NCBI GenBank assembly: GCA_027306715.1 | Contig: DAHUZG010000105.1 | Location: 1 to 12,488, forward strand | Length of the DNA stretch: 12,488 nucleotides | Direction: 5' to 3' | From: Acidimicrobiaceae bacterium | GTDB taxonomy: Bacteria > Actinomycetota > Acidimicrobiia > Acidimicrobiales > Bog-793 | In this document: positions 1 to 5,077 of the stretch, piece by piece | Layout: the number at the start of each line of letters is the position of its first letter | How positions within the stretch are numbered: the first letter of the stretch is position 1 | Notes under the pieces: model-generated | The model's database searches: none | What the model was told of the DNA's origin: nothing | The model's input: the letters and a program-made list of their open reading frames with translations, nothing else | Translations under genes and position numbers: made by a program

Positions 1-153
1 GCGTCGCCTCACGCGCCGCTGTCCAACGAGGTGCTGTTTTCGACCCTCTCCCGCGGGGCAACCCTTGAAGCGATGTCACGACGTCTCCTGCTCGCCCCGT
101 GGCAGGAGCCGGCCAGCGCCGCTCGCCGGCTCGCGCTGGCGCCCCGCCGATGA
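1..153 (+). CDS. C-terminal fragment of an unrecognised protein (5' end outside window)
   Basis: Frame 1 is open from the window edge for 50 codons and stops at TGA 151-153. The visible part includes SPHAPLSNEVLF and ends in an Arg/Ala-rich tail (LAPRR). I do not recognise a family from this short piece. The frame is supported because its stop overlaps the ATG of the next gene by four bases (ATGA, 150-153), a normal coupling arrangement inside an operon. Sharing an operon with a heptose-phosphate-isomerase-like gene suggests a role in nucleotide-sugar or surface-polysaccharide synthesis, but this is inference from the neighbour only. Confidence 0.6.
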   Translation, partial: ASPHAPLSNEVLFSTLSRGATLEAMSRRLLLAPWQEPASAARRLALAPRR

Positions 154-827
154 CCAAGCGGCGGGAAGGGGCTCTCGAGCACGTGCGCGCCTTGCGCCAG
201 TCGCTCGACTCCCTCGAAGCGGAGTCCGACCGGATCGAGCGCCTCGGGCGCCAGCTTGCCCGTGCCTTTCGGAGGGGCCATCGTCTCCTTGCCGTCGGCA
301 CCGGCGGGGGAGCGGCGCTCGCCGACCATCTGGCAAGCGAGCTCGTCGGTCGCGCCGAGCAGGGGCGGCCGCCCCTGCCGGCGGCGGCGCTGATGAGCGG
401 GGCGATCTCGTTGACGGCGTCGCTCGACGGCCACGGGGACGGCGAGGCCTTCGCACGCCAGGTGCGGGCTCAGGGTCGCCCGGGGGATGTGCTCGTCGCA
501 TTCTCCTGCGGGCGCGCCAGCGTCAACGTGCTCGCCGCGACGCAGTCCGCGCTGCGGATGGGGCTTCGCACCGTGGGGCTCACCGGCCCTCTTCCCGACC
601 CTCTCGCTGCCCTCTGCTGCGATGTGGTGGTCGCCGACGCGACCTCACCGACAACGATCGAGGAGGTCCACCAGGTGGCGGTGCACCTGCTCTGCGGCGC
701 GATCGAGGCCGAGCTCGCGCCCGGTGACGTCGACGCCGGTGCCGTCCCACTTGCAGTGACGCCGCCCAGGCCGCTTGCCGTGATGCTCCCTGTGCCCGCC
801 GAGCTCGGGCTCGCGCGGCCGGGTTGA
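150..827 (+). CDS. SIS-domain sugar-phosphate isomerase, GmhA-like (sedoheptulose-7-phosphate isomerase family)
   Basis: The protein has 225 aa and one SIS domain in residues about 30-190. The family converts sedoheptulose 7-phosphate to heptose 7-phosphate in the cytoplasm, the first step of ADP- or GDP-heptose synthesis. It follows the GmhA layout: a helical N terminus, a glycine-rich loop GTGGGAA (50-56), ADHLASEL carrying the zinc-ligand equivalents H60 and E64, a second loop FSCGRAS (118-124), then IEEVHQVAVH (170-179) with H179. Three positions differ from E. coli GmhA: the first loop reads GTGGG rather than GNGGS, the second reads SCGRAS rather than STSGNS, and the Gln zinc ligand is Glu171. 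Catalytic competence is therefore uncertain. An ATG at 99 is in frame, but the ATG at 150 is preferred because it overlaps the upstream stop and begins near the conserved region. It could instead be a SIS paralogue with another substrate. Confidence 0.8.
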   Translation: MTKRREGALEHVRALRQSLDSLEAESDRIERLGRQLARAFRRGHRLLAVGTGGGAALADHLASELVGRAEQGRPPLPAAALMSGAISLTASLDGHGDGEAFARQVRAQGRPGDVLVAFSCGRASVNVLAATQSALRMGLRTVGLTGPLPDPLAALCCDVVVADATSPTTIEEVHQVAVHLLCGAIEAELAPGDVDAGAVPLAVTPPRPLAVMLPVPAELGLARPG

Positions 828-859
828 GCTCAGCGGACCAGGTCGGCTCGCTCGAGCTC

Positions 860-901
860 ACGTCTCCGCGGGAACGTCTCCGCGGGAACGTCTCCGCGGC
901 G
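860..901. repeat. Tandem repeat, 14 bp x 3
   Basis: The unit ACGTCTCCGCGGGA is repeated at 860-873 and 874-887. A third copy at 888-901 differs at its last two bases, and a further partial ACGTC follows. It starts 33 bp after the SIS gene stop. Confidence 0.9.
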
Positions 902-995
902 ACGTCCCGTCCAGGTCGGGGTGGTGGTTGAGCGGCCGCACCCGGGGGGTAGACGGCGCCCATGTCGAGCCAGCAGCCCGGTAGGCCTGGTCTCC

Positions 996-1041
996 TCTCC
1001 GGCCAGGCGTTTCCCGACTCTCCGGCCAGGCGTTTCCCGAC
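996..1041. repeat. Tandem repeat, 23 bp x 2
   Basis: Positions 996-1018 and 1019-1041 are identical (they begin TCTCCGGCCAGG and end TTTCCCGAC). The unit is unrelated to the 14-bp array upstream. Confidence 0.92.
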
Positions 1042-1210
1042 GACCGGCTAGTCCGGACGAGCAGCTGGCGGTGCCGTGGGCGCGGTTCAAGCCGCCGGGG
1101 GACGCCCCGTCCTCGACGCCCCGAGGGCCGACCGGCCTCGGTGCCGCCGTATCGCGCAGCGCGCCGATGTTGGCGGCGCCTCCCGACACCCGATGTCGTC
1201 GGCACCGGCC

Positions 1211-1244
1211 GTCGCAACGCTGTCGACGTCGCAACGCTGTCGAC
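1211..1244. repeat. Tandem repeat, 17 bp x 2
   Basis: The unit GTCGCAACGCTGTCGAC occurs at 1211-1227 and is exactly repeated at 1228-1244. Confidence 0.92.
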
Positions 1245-1423
1245 AGCGAGCCTGGCACGCTCGGCTCCTGATTCGAGCCGGATGGTGCTTGCTCATCGCC
1301 GGCAAGCCGGTGGTCACGATCCTCGGGGGAGCCGAGCTGCTCCTGGCGTCCGGATGGCTGCGTGCCCCGTCGCTCACCTTGAGGGCGCCTCGCGGCGACC
1401 CGATGCCTGACCCCTGTGAGCGC

Positions 1424-1444
1424 CGGCTCGACCCGGTCGAGCCG
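1424..1444. repeat. Perfect 21-bp inverted repeat (possible operator)
   Basis: The arms CGGCTCGACC and GGTCGAGCCG flank a single central C. The centre lies 83 bp before the GTG of the small acidic protein gene at 1517. The one-base spacer fits a dimeric repressor site better than a stable hairpin. There is no T-tract to make it a terminator. Confidence 0.5.
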
Positions 1445-1505
1445 CAGCGGGCGTCCTACCCCGACGAGTGAGTGCGGTACCTGTAGAGCCGGGATCTGTC
1501 GAGAC

Positions 1506-1510
1506 GGGAG
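1506..1510 (+). promoter_or_regulatory. Ribosome binding site for the small acidic protein
   Basis: GGGAG lies 6 nt before GTG 1517. It favours GTG 1517 over the ATG at 1515, which is followed at once by a stop (ATG TGA). Confidence 0.55.
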
Positions 1511-1516
1511 AGCGAT

Positions 1517-1756
1517 GTGAGCAACGACAGCGACAGGAGCAACGACGATGGCCGGACCCGTCCCGACGAGGTGACACGCGGCGCAGAGCGCAGCGAGGCC
1601 GACGCCGGGCACGTCGCCGGTCGTCCGGCGACGGGCGACGAGGCCGCTGCCGCCGACGAAGGTCGCCGGCATCTTGACCTCGAGGACGTCGCCGCCCACG
1701 AGCGCGAGATGGCAGAGCGCGGCGCCCACGAGCAGGGGGAGGGACGTCCGTCATGA
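1517..1756 (+). CDS. Small acidic, probably disordered protein of unknown function
   Basis: The product has 79 aa and I do not recognise it. It contains roughly 21 Asp/Glu against 11 Arg, no Lys, no Cys and no aromatic residue, and many Gly/Ala. It should therefore be hydrophilic and largely unfolded, with at most a short helix near HLDLEDVAAHEREMAE (residues about 52-67). No signal peptide or membrane segment is present. It starts at GTG with a GGGAG site 6 nt upstream and stops at TGA 1754-1756. Third-position GC is high, like its neighbours. It converges on the sigma-factor operon, whose last gene ends at 1916. The composition recalls hydrophilin-type stress proteins, and the stress-sigma neighbour makes that attractive, but it is inference. 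A non-coding chance ORF cannot be excluded. Confidence 0.5.
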   Translation: MSNDSDRSNDDGRTRPDEVTRGAERSEADAGHVAGRPATGDEAAAADEGRRHLDLEDVAAHEREMAERGAHEQGEGRPS

Positions 1757-1915
1757 GTCCGCCCTGAAGCCCCTGGCCTGAACGTCCCCGTCCGGGTCCA
1801 CCAACTGTGTAGGTCCACCCTGCGGCGGCCGGCCACTACCCGTCCCGGACCCCGGCAGACCAGCCAGAGGCCAGCCAGGCACACGAACGGCTGTGTCGAG
1901 AGCGCTGGTCGCCCG

Positions 1916-2674
1916 CTACTCGCCTCTACCGCCGTAGGCCTCGTGCAGCATGGCCAGGCTGCGCGCGAGAAGCCGAGAGACGTGCATCTGTGAGAGCCCC
2001 ACGCGTGCCGCGATCTCCGACTGGGTGAGGTCGTCGACAAAGCGCAGCTTGAGTATGAGCCGCTCGCGCGCCGGCAGCGCAGCGAGGTGAGGAAGCAGCA
2101 CGGCGCGGTCTTCGGCGTTGTCGAACTCGAGGTCGTTGGTGCCGAGCCGGTTGCCGAGCGTCTCGCCCTCGGGACCGGGGCTGTCGAGCGACGTGGAGCG
2201 GTAGGCATGGCCCGCCTCGAGCGCTTCGAGCACGGCGTCCTCGCCGACCCCGGTCTCGGCCGCGAGCTCCTTCACCGTCGGAGAGCGGCCGAGGCGCTGG
2301 GACAGCTCCTCTACGGTCTGGCCAAGGCTGAGATATAGCTCCTGCACCCGGCGGGGGGCTCGGACCGACCACCCCTTGTCGCGGAAATGGCGCTTCAGCT
2401 CGCCGACGATCGTCTTCGTCGCGTAGGCGGCGAACTCGAACCCGAGATCGGGGTCGAATCCCTCCACGGCCTTGATGAGGCCGATGGAGCCAGCCTGGAC
2501 GAGGTCGTCGAGCGGCTCGCTGCGGTTGGCGAAGCGCTTCGCCAGCTGCTCGACGAGCCCGACGTGGGCGGTGATCAGCTCGTCACGCAGCCCGGGGTCC
2601 CGTGTGCGGGAGAACTCCCGCAGCTTGTCGGCGAGCGCGTCCGATCGCTCCGCGTCGCTCCGCATCACTGCCAC
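1916..2674 (-). CDS. sigF: RNA polymerase sigma factor, SigF/SigB/SigG family
   Basis: This 252-aa alternative sigma factor of the group controlled by partner switching directs RNA polymerase to stress or developmental promoters. Region 2 covers about residues 25-100 (LVEQLAKRFANRSEPLDDLVQ, then GLIKAVEGFDP, then FAAYATKTIVGELKRHFRD). Region 3 runs to about 180 (RRVQELYLSL, TVEELSQRLGRSPTVKELA). Region 4 ends with the helix-turn-helix TQSEIAARVGLSQMHVSRLL (about 213-232). There is no region 1.1 and no extracytoplasmic-type truncation. The start is GTG 2672-2674, 8 nt from a GGAGG; the GTG at 2681 lies too close to that site and the ATG at 2663 too far. It is the last gene of the rsbV-rsbW-sigF operon, which is the usual order. 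The 188-bp gap after rsbW is longer than expected for tight coupling. Confidence 0.93.
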   Translation of the reverse strand: MAVMRSDAERSDALADKLREFSRTRDPGLRDELITAHVGLVEQLAKRFANRSEPLDDLVQAGSIGLIKAVEGFDPDLGFEFAAYATKTIVGELKRHFRDKGWSVRAPRRVQELYLSLGQTVEELSQRLGRSPTVKELAAETGVGEDAVLEALEAGHAYRSTSLDSPGPEGETLGNRLGTNDLEFDNAEDRAVLLPHLAALPARERLILKLRFVDDLTQSEIAARVGLSQMHVSRLLARSLAMLHEAYGGRGE

Positions 2675-2682
2675 GGCTGGCA

Positions 2683-2687
2683 CCTCC
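2683..2687 (-). promoter_or_regulatory. Ribosome binding site for the sigma factor
   Basis: GGAGG on the - strand lies 8 nt before GTG 2674. It decides between three in-frame starts (2683, 2674, 2665). Confidence 0.6.
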
Positions 2688-2862
2688 GGCGACAGCTCGT
2701 TCGGCGATCGCTCGTCACGAGCCGTCGCCCGCGCGACGACGGCGTTGCTGACGTCGCCAGCTCGCCGCTCCCTGACGCCCTCGCTGAGACCGAGGGCCGC
2801 CTCGGCGCGGTCGTCACGCCGCGCTCAGAGGTCGTTGAGGTCGACGCCGTGCCGGGCACGTC

Positions 2863-3360
2863 TCAGCTCTGCTCGGCGCCGCGGGAACGACGCTTCCGTA
2901 GCCAGCCACAGCGGCGCGACTGTTCGGACGGCTCGACGCCGTGCTCGTCGACGAGGGCGTCGAGGATGCGTGCAGAGAGCTCGTCGACGCTCAACTCGCT
3001 CGCCGGCGATCCAGGCTCGCCGAGTGGCTGCACGGCATGCACGAGTGACGGCTCGCCCCTGATCTCGCCGGCGGAGGTCAGCTCGCAGACGATCTCGATC
3101 GAGCTCTCGTCCCAGCGGTAGCTGAGCTCGATCCGTCCCGAGCCCCCGGCCCCTGAGGCGACGGTGCTGCACAGCTCGTCGAGGGCGAGACGGAGGTCCT
3201 CGATCTCCTCGACGTTGAAGTCGAGGCGCGAGGCGATCCCGCTGGCGGTCATCCGGGCCAGGCTCCACAGCTCGGGCTGGGCGGGCATCGAGAGCGTGAC
3301 CGTGTGGCCTTCTCCCCCGAGCGGGATGATGTCGCCGGAGCTGCCGACCGTCACGCTCAC
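2863..3360 (-). CDS. rsbW: RsbW/SpoIIAB-like anti-sigma factor with a degenerate ATPase site
   Basis: This 165-aa protein belongs to the GHKL-fold serine kinase/anti-sigma family, which binds the SigF-type factor and releases it when it captures unphosphorylated RsbV. The fold is visible in LSMPAQPELWSLARM (23-37), the N-box helix EEIEDLRLALDELC (51-64), the strands RIELSYRW and SIEIVCEL (76-94), and a last helix ARILDALVDEHG (130-141). The ATP-binding signature is eroded. The N-box reads DELCST where active homologues have an E-x-x-x-N pattern, so the magnesium-binding Asn is Thr66. No D-x-G-x-G motif follows the strands, and the G2-box glycines are missing. The basic tail includes RKRRSR. 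The GTG start overlaps the stop of rsbV (GTGA), so the two are translationally coupled. It may be a non-kinase anti-sigma factor. Confidence 0.8.
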   Translation of the reverse strand: MSVTVGSSGDIIPLGGEGHTVTLSMPAQPELWSLARMTASGIASRLDFNVEEIEDLRLALDELCSTVASGAGGSGRIELSYRWDESSIEIVCELTSAGEIRGEPSLVHAVQPLGEPGSPASELSVDELSARILDALVDEHGVEPSEQSRRCGWLRKRRSRGAEQS

Positions 3361-3707
3361 GAGCCGAGCGCCTCGTCGAGGTTCGAGTAGATGGAGAAGA
3401 TGGACGTCAAGCCGGTCACCTCGAGGACCTTGAGGATCTGCGGGCGCGTCACCACGAGGTCGAGGCTGGCACCTTCGCTGCCCTCGGCGGCGCGAACACG
3501 CTTCTGCCCGGCGACGAGCACCCCGAGCCCGGTAGAGTCGAGGAAGGTCACGTCGGAGAGGTCGACGACCACCCTCGGCGAGCCGGCGGGCAGCTCGGCC
3601 AGGCAGTCCCGCAGCATCGGGGCCGTGGAGACGTCGACCTCGCCGGCGGCTCGCACGACCGGGACACCGGCTCGTTCCTCCATCACTACCTGGAAGATCT
3701 CATCCAT
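3357..3707 (-). CDS. rsbV: STAS-domain anti-anti-sigma factor, RsbV/SpoIIAA-like
   Basis: This 116-aa single STAS domain is the anti-anti-sigma partner in partner switching: its unphosphorylated form binds RsbW and frees sigma, and phosphorylation of a conserved serine blocks this. The sequence shows VVRAAGEVDVSTAP (17-30), then DLSDVTFLDSTGLGVLV (49-65) with the phosphorylatable Ser58, and IFSIYSNLDEAL near the end. The start chosen is ATG 3707, with AAAGGGG 6 nt upstream and the conserved domain beginning at once. The same frame stays open 30 codons further up to ATG 3797, which sits 6 nt after a TATCGT box and could be a leaderless start giving a 146-aa form with a Gly/Arg-rich N terminus. 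It is first in the operon and overlaps rsbW by four bases. Confidence 0.9.
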   Translation of the reverse strand: MDEIFQVVMEERAGVPVVRAAGEVDVSTAPMLRDCLAELPAGSPRVVVDLSDVTFLDSTGLGVLVAGQKRVRAAEGSEGASLDLVVTRPQILKVLEVTGLTSIFSIYSNLDEALGS

Positions 3708-3713
3708 GCTGAG

Positions 3714-3720
3714 CCCCTTT
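3714..3720 (-). promoter_or_regulatory. Ribosome binding site for rsbV (internal start 3707)
   Basis: AAAGGGG on the - strand is separated by 6 nt from ATG 3707. It supports the shorter rsbV product. Confidence 0.5.
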
Positions 3721-3803
3721 CTGCCGGCCGGGCCGGCGCCGTCACCGTCTCGTCCCACCCTCGGAGGGTCCCCGACCGCGGACACCCGATGCTGCATGGC
3801 TCG

Positions 3804-3809
3804 ACGATA
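3804..3809 (-). promoter_or_regulatory. Candidate -10 box of the rsbV operon (leaderless geometry)
   Basis: TATCGT on the - strand fits TANNNT and ends 6 nt before an in-frame ATG (3797-3795). Transcription would then begin at or near that ATG. The 32-bp duplication repeats the box at 3836-3841. No convincing -35 hexamer was found. Confidence 0.4.
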
Positions 3810-3835
3810 CGGCCCCGGTCGAGCTGTCGGGCTCG

Positions 3836-3841
3836 ACGATA
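3836..3841 (-). promoter_or_regulatory. Duplicated copy of the rsbV -10 box
   Basis: This second TATCGT on the - strand is carried by the upstream copy of the 27-bp repeat. No start codon sits at the leaderless distance here. If active, it would give a transcript about 32 nt longer. Confidence 0.25.
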
Positions 3842-3904
3842 CGGCCCCGGTCGAGCGGTCGCTGCGGCTTGGCTGGACCCGGCTCGGGGGTCGTGCACCT
3901 CCCC

Positions 3905-3936
3905 ATGCAGCTACCGAGTCATGCAGCTACCGAGTC
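3905..3936. repeat. Tandem repeat, 16 bp x 2
   Basis: The unit ATGCAGCTACCGAGTC occurs at 3905-3920 and is exactly repeated at 3921-3936. Confidence 0.92.
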
Positions 3937-4006
3937 GCCCGCGGTGCTGCGCCGCTGCCGGCGCTGGTCGCCCGGGCTGTCGAGCAGCCCGCGGCTGGTG
4001 GCCGAC

Positions 4007-4085
4007 GTGAGCACCCCGACGTGAGCACCTCGACGTGAGCACCTCGACGTGAGCACCCCGACGTGAGCACCCCGACGTGAGCACC
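4007..4085 (+). repeat. Tandem repeat, 14 bp, five full copies plus a partial, ending on the ligD start codon
   Basis: The unit GTGAGCACCYCGAC begins at 4007, 4021, 4035, 4049 and 4063. A sixth, shortened copy at 4077 is the ligD start itself (GTGAGCACC then GACGAG). Units 1, 4 and 5 have CCC and units 2 and 3 have CTC at the variable site. Every unit reads GTG AGC ACC NCG ACG TGA, a five-codon ORF whose stop overlaps the next GTG. Confidence 0.95.
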
Positions 4086-5015
4086 GACGAGCGGGTCGAG
4101 GTCGAGCTCGAGGGTCGGACGCTCAGCATCTCGAACCTGGACAAGGTGCTCTACCCCCGCAGCGGCTTCACGAAGGGCGACCTGATCGCCTACTACGTGG
4201 GCGTGGCGCCGGTCCTGCTCGGGCATCTCGCCGACCGCCCGCTCACCGTCAAGCGCTTCCCGGACGGGGTCGATCGACCGTCGTTCTTCGAGAAGAACGT
4301 GCCCGTGCACGCCCCCGACTGGGTGCACCGGCTCAGCGTCCCGCGTCTCGGGCGGACCGGGGCAGGCGACCGCCCCCTCTCGGCGACGATCGACTACATC
4401 GTCGTCTCCGACCTGGCGAGCCTTGTCTGGGTGGTGAACCTGGCGTCGATCGAGCTCCACGTGCCGATGTGGCGCGCCAGCGGCGATCTCACCGAGGACC
4501 CGTCGCCCGACACGCTGGTGCTCGATCTCGACCCCGGCCTGCCGGCGACGATCGTCGAGTGCTGTGACGTGGCCCTGACGCTGCGCGACAGGCTGGCCGA
4601 GATCGGCCTTCACGGCCTGCCGAAGACGAGCGGACGCAAGGGGCTCCAGCTCTACGCCCCGCTCGACCCACCGAGTCGCTGGATCGAGGTCCACGACCTG
4701 GCGCTCGAGCTCGCTCGCCGGGTGGAGGCCGAGAGCGGCGGCAAGGTCGTCTCGAACATGCGCCGCGACCGGAGAGAGGGTCGCGTCCTCATCGACTGGA
4801 GCCAGAACCATCCGGCCAAGACCACGGTCGCCCCGTACTCGCTGCGCGCCGGCGAGCAGCCTACGGCCTCCACGCCGGTCAGCTGGGACGAGGTCGCCGC
4901 GTGCGCCGCGGCGCGGCGCCCTGAGGAGCTCAGCTTCACGCCCACCGAGGTCCTCGGGCGCGTGGAGCGCCTCGGCGACCTCTTCGCGCCGATCGCCGCC
5001 CGCCCCTCGAGCTGA
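4077..5015 (+). CDS. ligD: LigD-type polymerase/primase domain protein, stand-alone (non-homologous end joining family)
   Basis: This 312-aa protein consists only of the archaeo-eukaryotic-primase fold polymerase domain found in bacterial LigD, which fills and extends broken DNA ends during end joining. It has LSISNLDKVLYPRSGFTKGD (16-35), KRFPDGVD and FFEKN (59-74), the catalytic pair D150/D152 in LVLDLDPG, TSGRKGLQLYAPL (184-196), and the third metal ligand D240 in VLIDWSQNHPAKTTVAPYS. Where many LigD domains have His after KGL, this one has Gln191. There is no ATP-dependent ligase domain and no 3'-phosphoesterase domain, and neither Ku nor a ligase is in the window. The start GTG lies in a 14-bp tandem array, with no Shine-Dalgarno sequence directly ahead. 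The only weak one (GGTGG, 3997-4001) precedes the first repeat unit. Confidence 0.92.
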   Translation: MSTDERVEVELEGRTLSISNLDKVLYPRSGFTKGDLIAYYVGVAPVLLGHLADRPLTVKRFPDGVDRPSFFEKNVPVHAPDWVHRLSVPRLGRTGAGDRPLSATIDYIVVSDLASLVWVVNLASIELHVPMWRASGDLTEDPSPDTLVLDLDPGLPATIVECCDVALTLRDRLAEIGLHGLPKTSGRKGLQLYAPLDPPSRWIEVHDLALELARRVEAESGGKVVSNMRRDRREGRVLIDWSQNHPAKTTVAPYSLRAGEQPTASTPVSWDEVAACAAARRPEELSFTPTEVLGRVERLGDLFAPIAARPSS

Positions 5016-5063
5016 GCGGGAGCACGCCGGGTCGCCGTCTGTCCGAGCGACGGGCACGAGCGG

Positions 5064-5069
5064 TAGCCT
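5064..5069 (+). promoter_or_regulatory. -10 box for the ABC exporter operon (leaderless geometry)
   Basis: TAGCCT, in the context GCGGTAGCCTCGGGCG, ends 8 nt before GTG 5078. There is no Shine-Dalgarno sequence between them, so the ATPase mRNA is probably leaderless. The same GGTAGCCT core occurs upstream of the transketolase gene. Confidence 0.5.
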
Positions 5070-5077
5070 CGGGCGCC

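Larger units (their letters stand above)
828..1516. other. Gene-poor spacer with three tandem repeats and a palindrome
   Basis: These 689 bases have no convincing gene. Open frames exist on both strands, but they translate into Arg/Pro/Gly-rich sequence without domain character, as expected by chance at 70% GC. The stretch holds three unrelated tandem arrays (860-901, 996-1041, 1211-1244), a perfect 21-bp inverted repeat (1424-1444) and a speculative leaderless 29-codon ORF (962-1051). No intrinsic terminator with a T-tract is visible after the SIS gene. Confidence 0.6.
3798..3856. repeat. Direct repeat, 27-bp copies at 32-bp period
   Basis: Positions 3798-3824 and 3830-3856 are identical (they begin GGCTCGACGATACGG and end CGGTCGAGC) and are separated by 5 bp. 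Each copy contains a - strand TATCGT and inverted GCTCGAC/GTCGAGC arms. Confidence 0.92.
3708..4076. other. Repeat-rich divergent spacer between rsbV and ligD
   Basis: This 369-bp region must hold the promoter(s) of the leftward stress operon and the rightward ligD gene. About 170 bp of it consists of three unrelated tandem arrays (3798-3856, 3905-3936, 4007 onward). Candidate -10 boxes for the leftward operon are inside the first array. No clear promoter for ligD could be picked out. Open frames crossing it look like chance. Confidence 0.6.

Noticed and set aside
830..1729. 299-codon open frame on the - strand across the first spacer
   Set aside because: The product is Arg/Pro/Gly-rich with no domain, runs opposite to the better-supported small gene at 1517, and crosses three tandem arrays. 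It fits a stop-poor shadow frame at 70% GC.
3391..4038. 215-codon + strand frame from rsbV into the ligD repeat
   Set aside because: It is antisense to rsbV in its first half and runs through three repeat arrays in the second. Ser/Arg/Thr-rich composition and no motif.
4007..4085. CRISPR array
   Set aside because: The units are directly adjacent 14-mers without spacers, and no cas gene is present. The same applies to the other tandem arrays.
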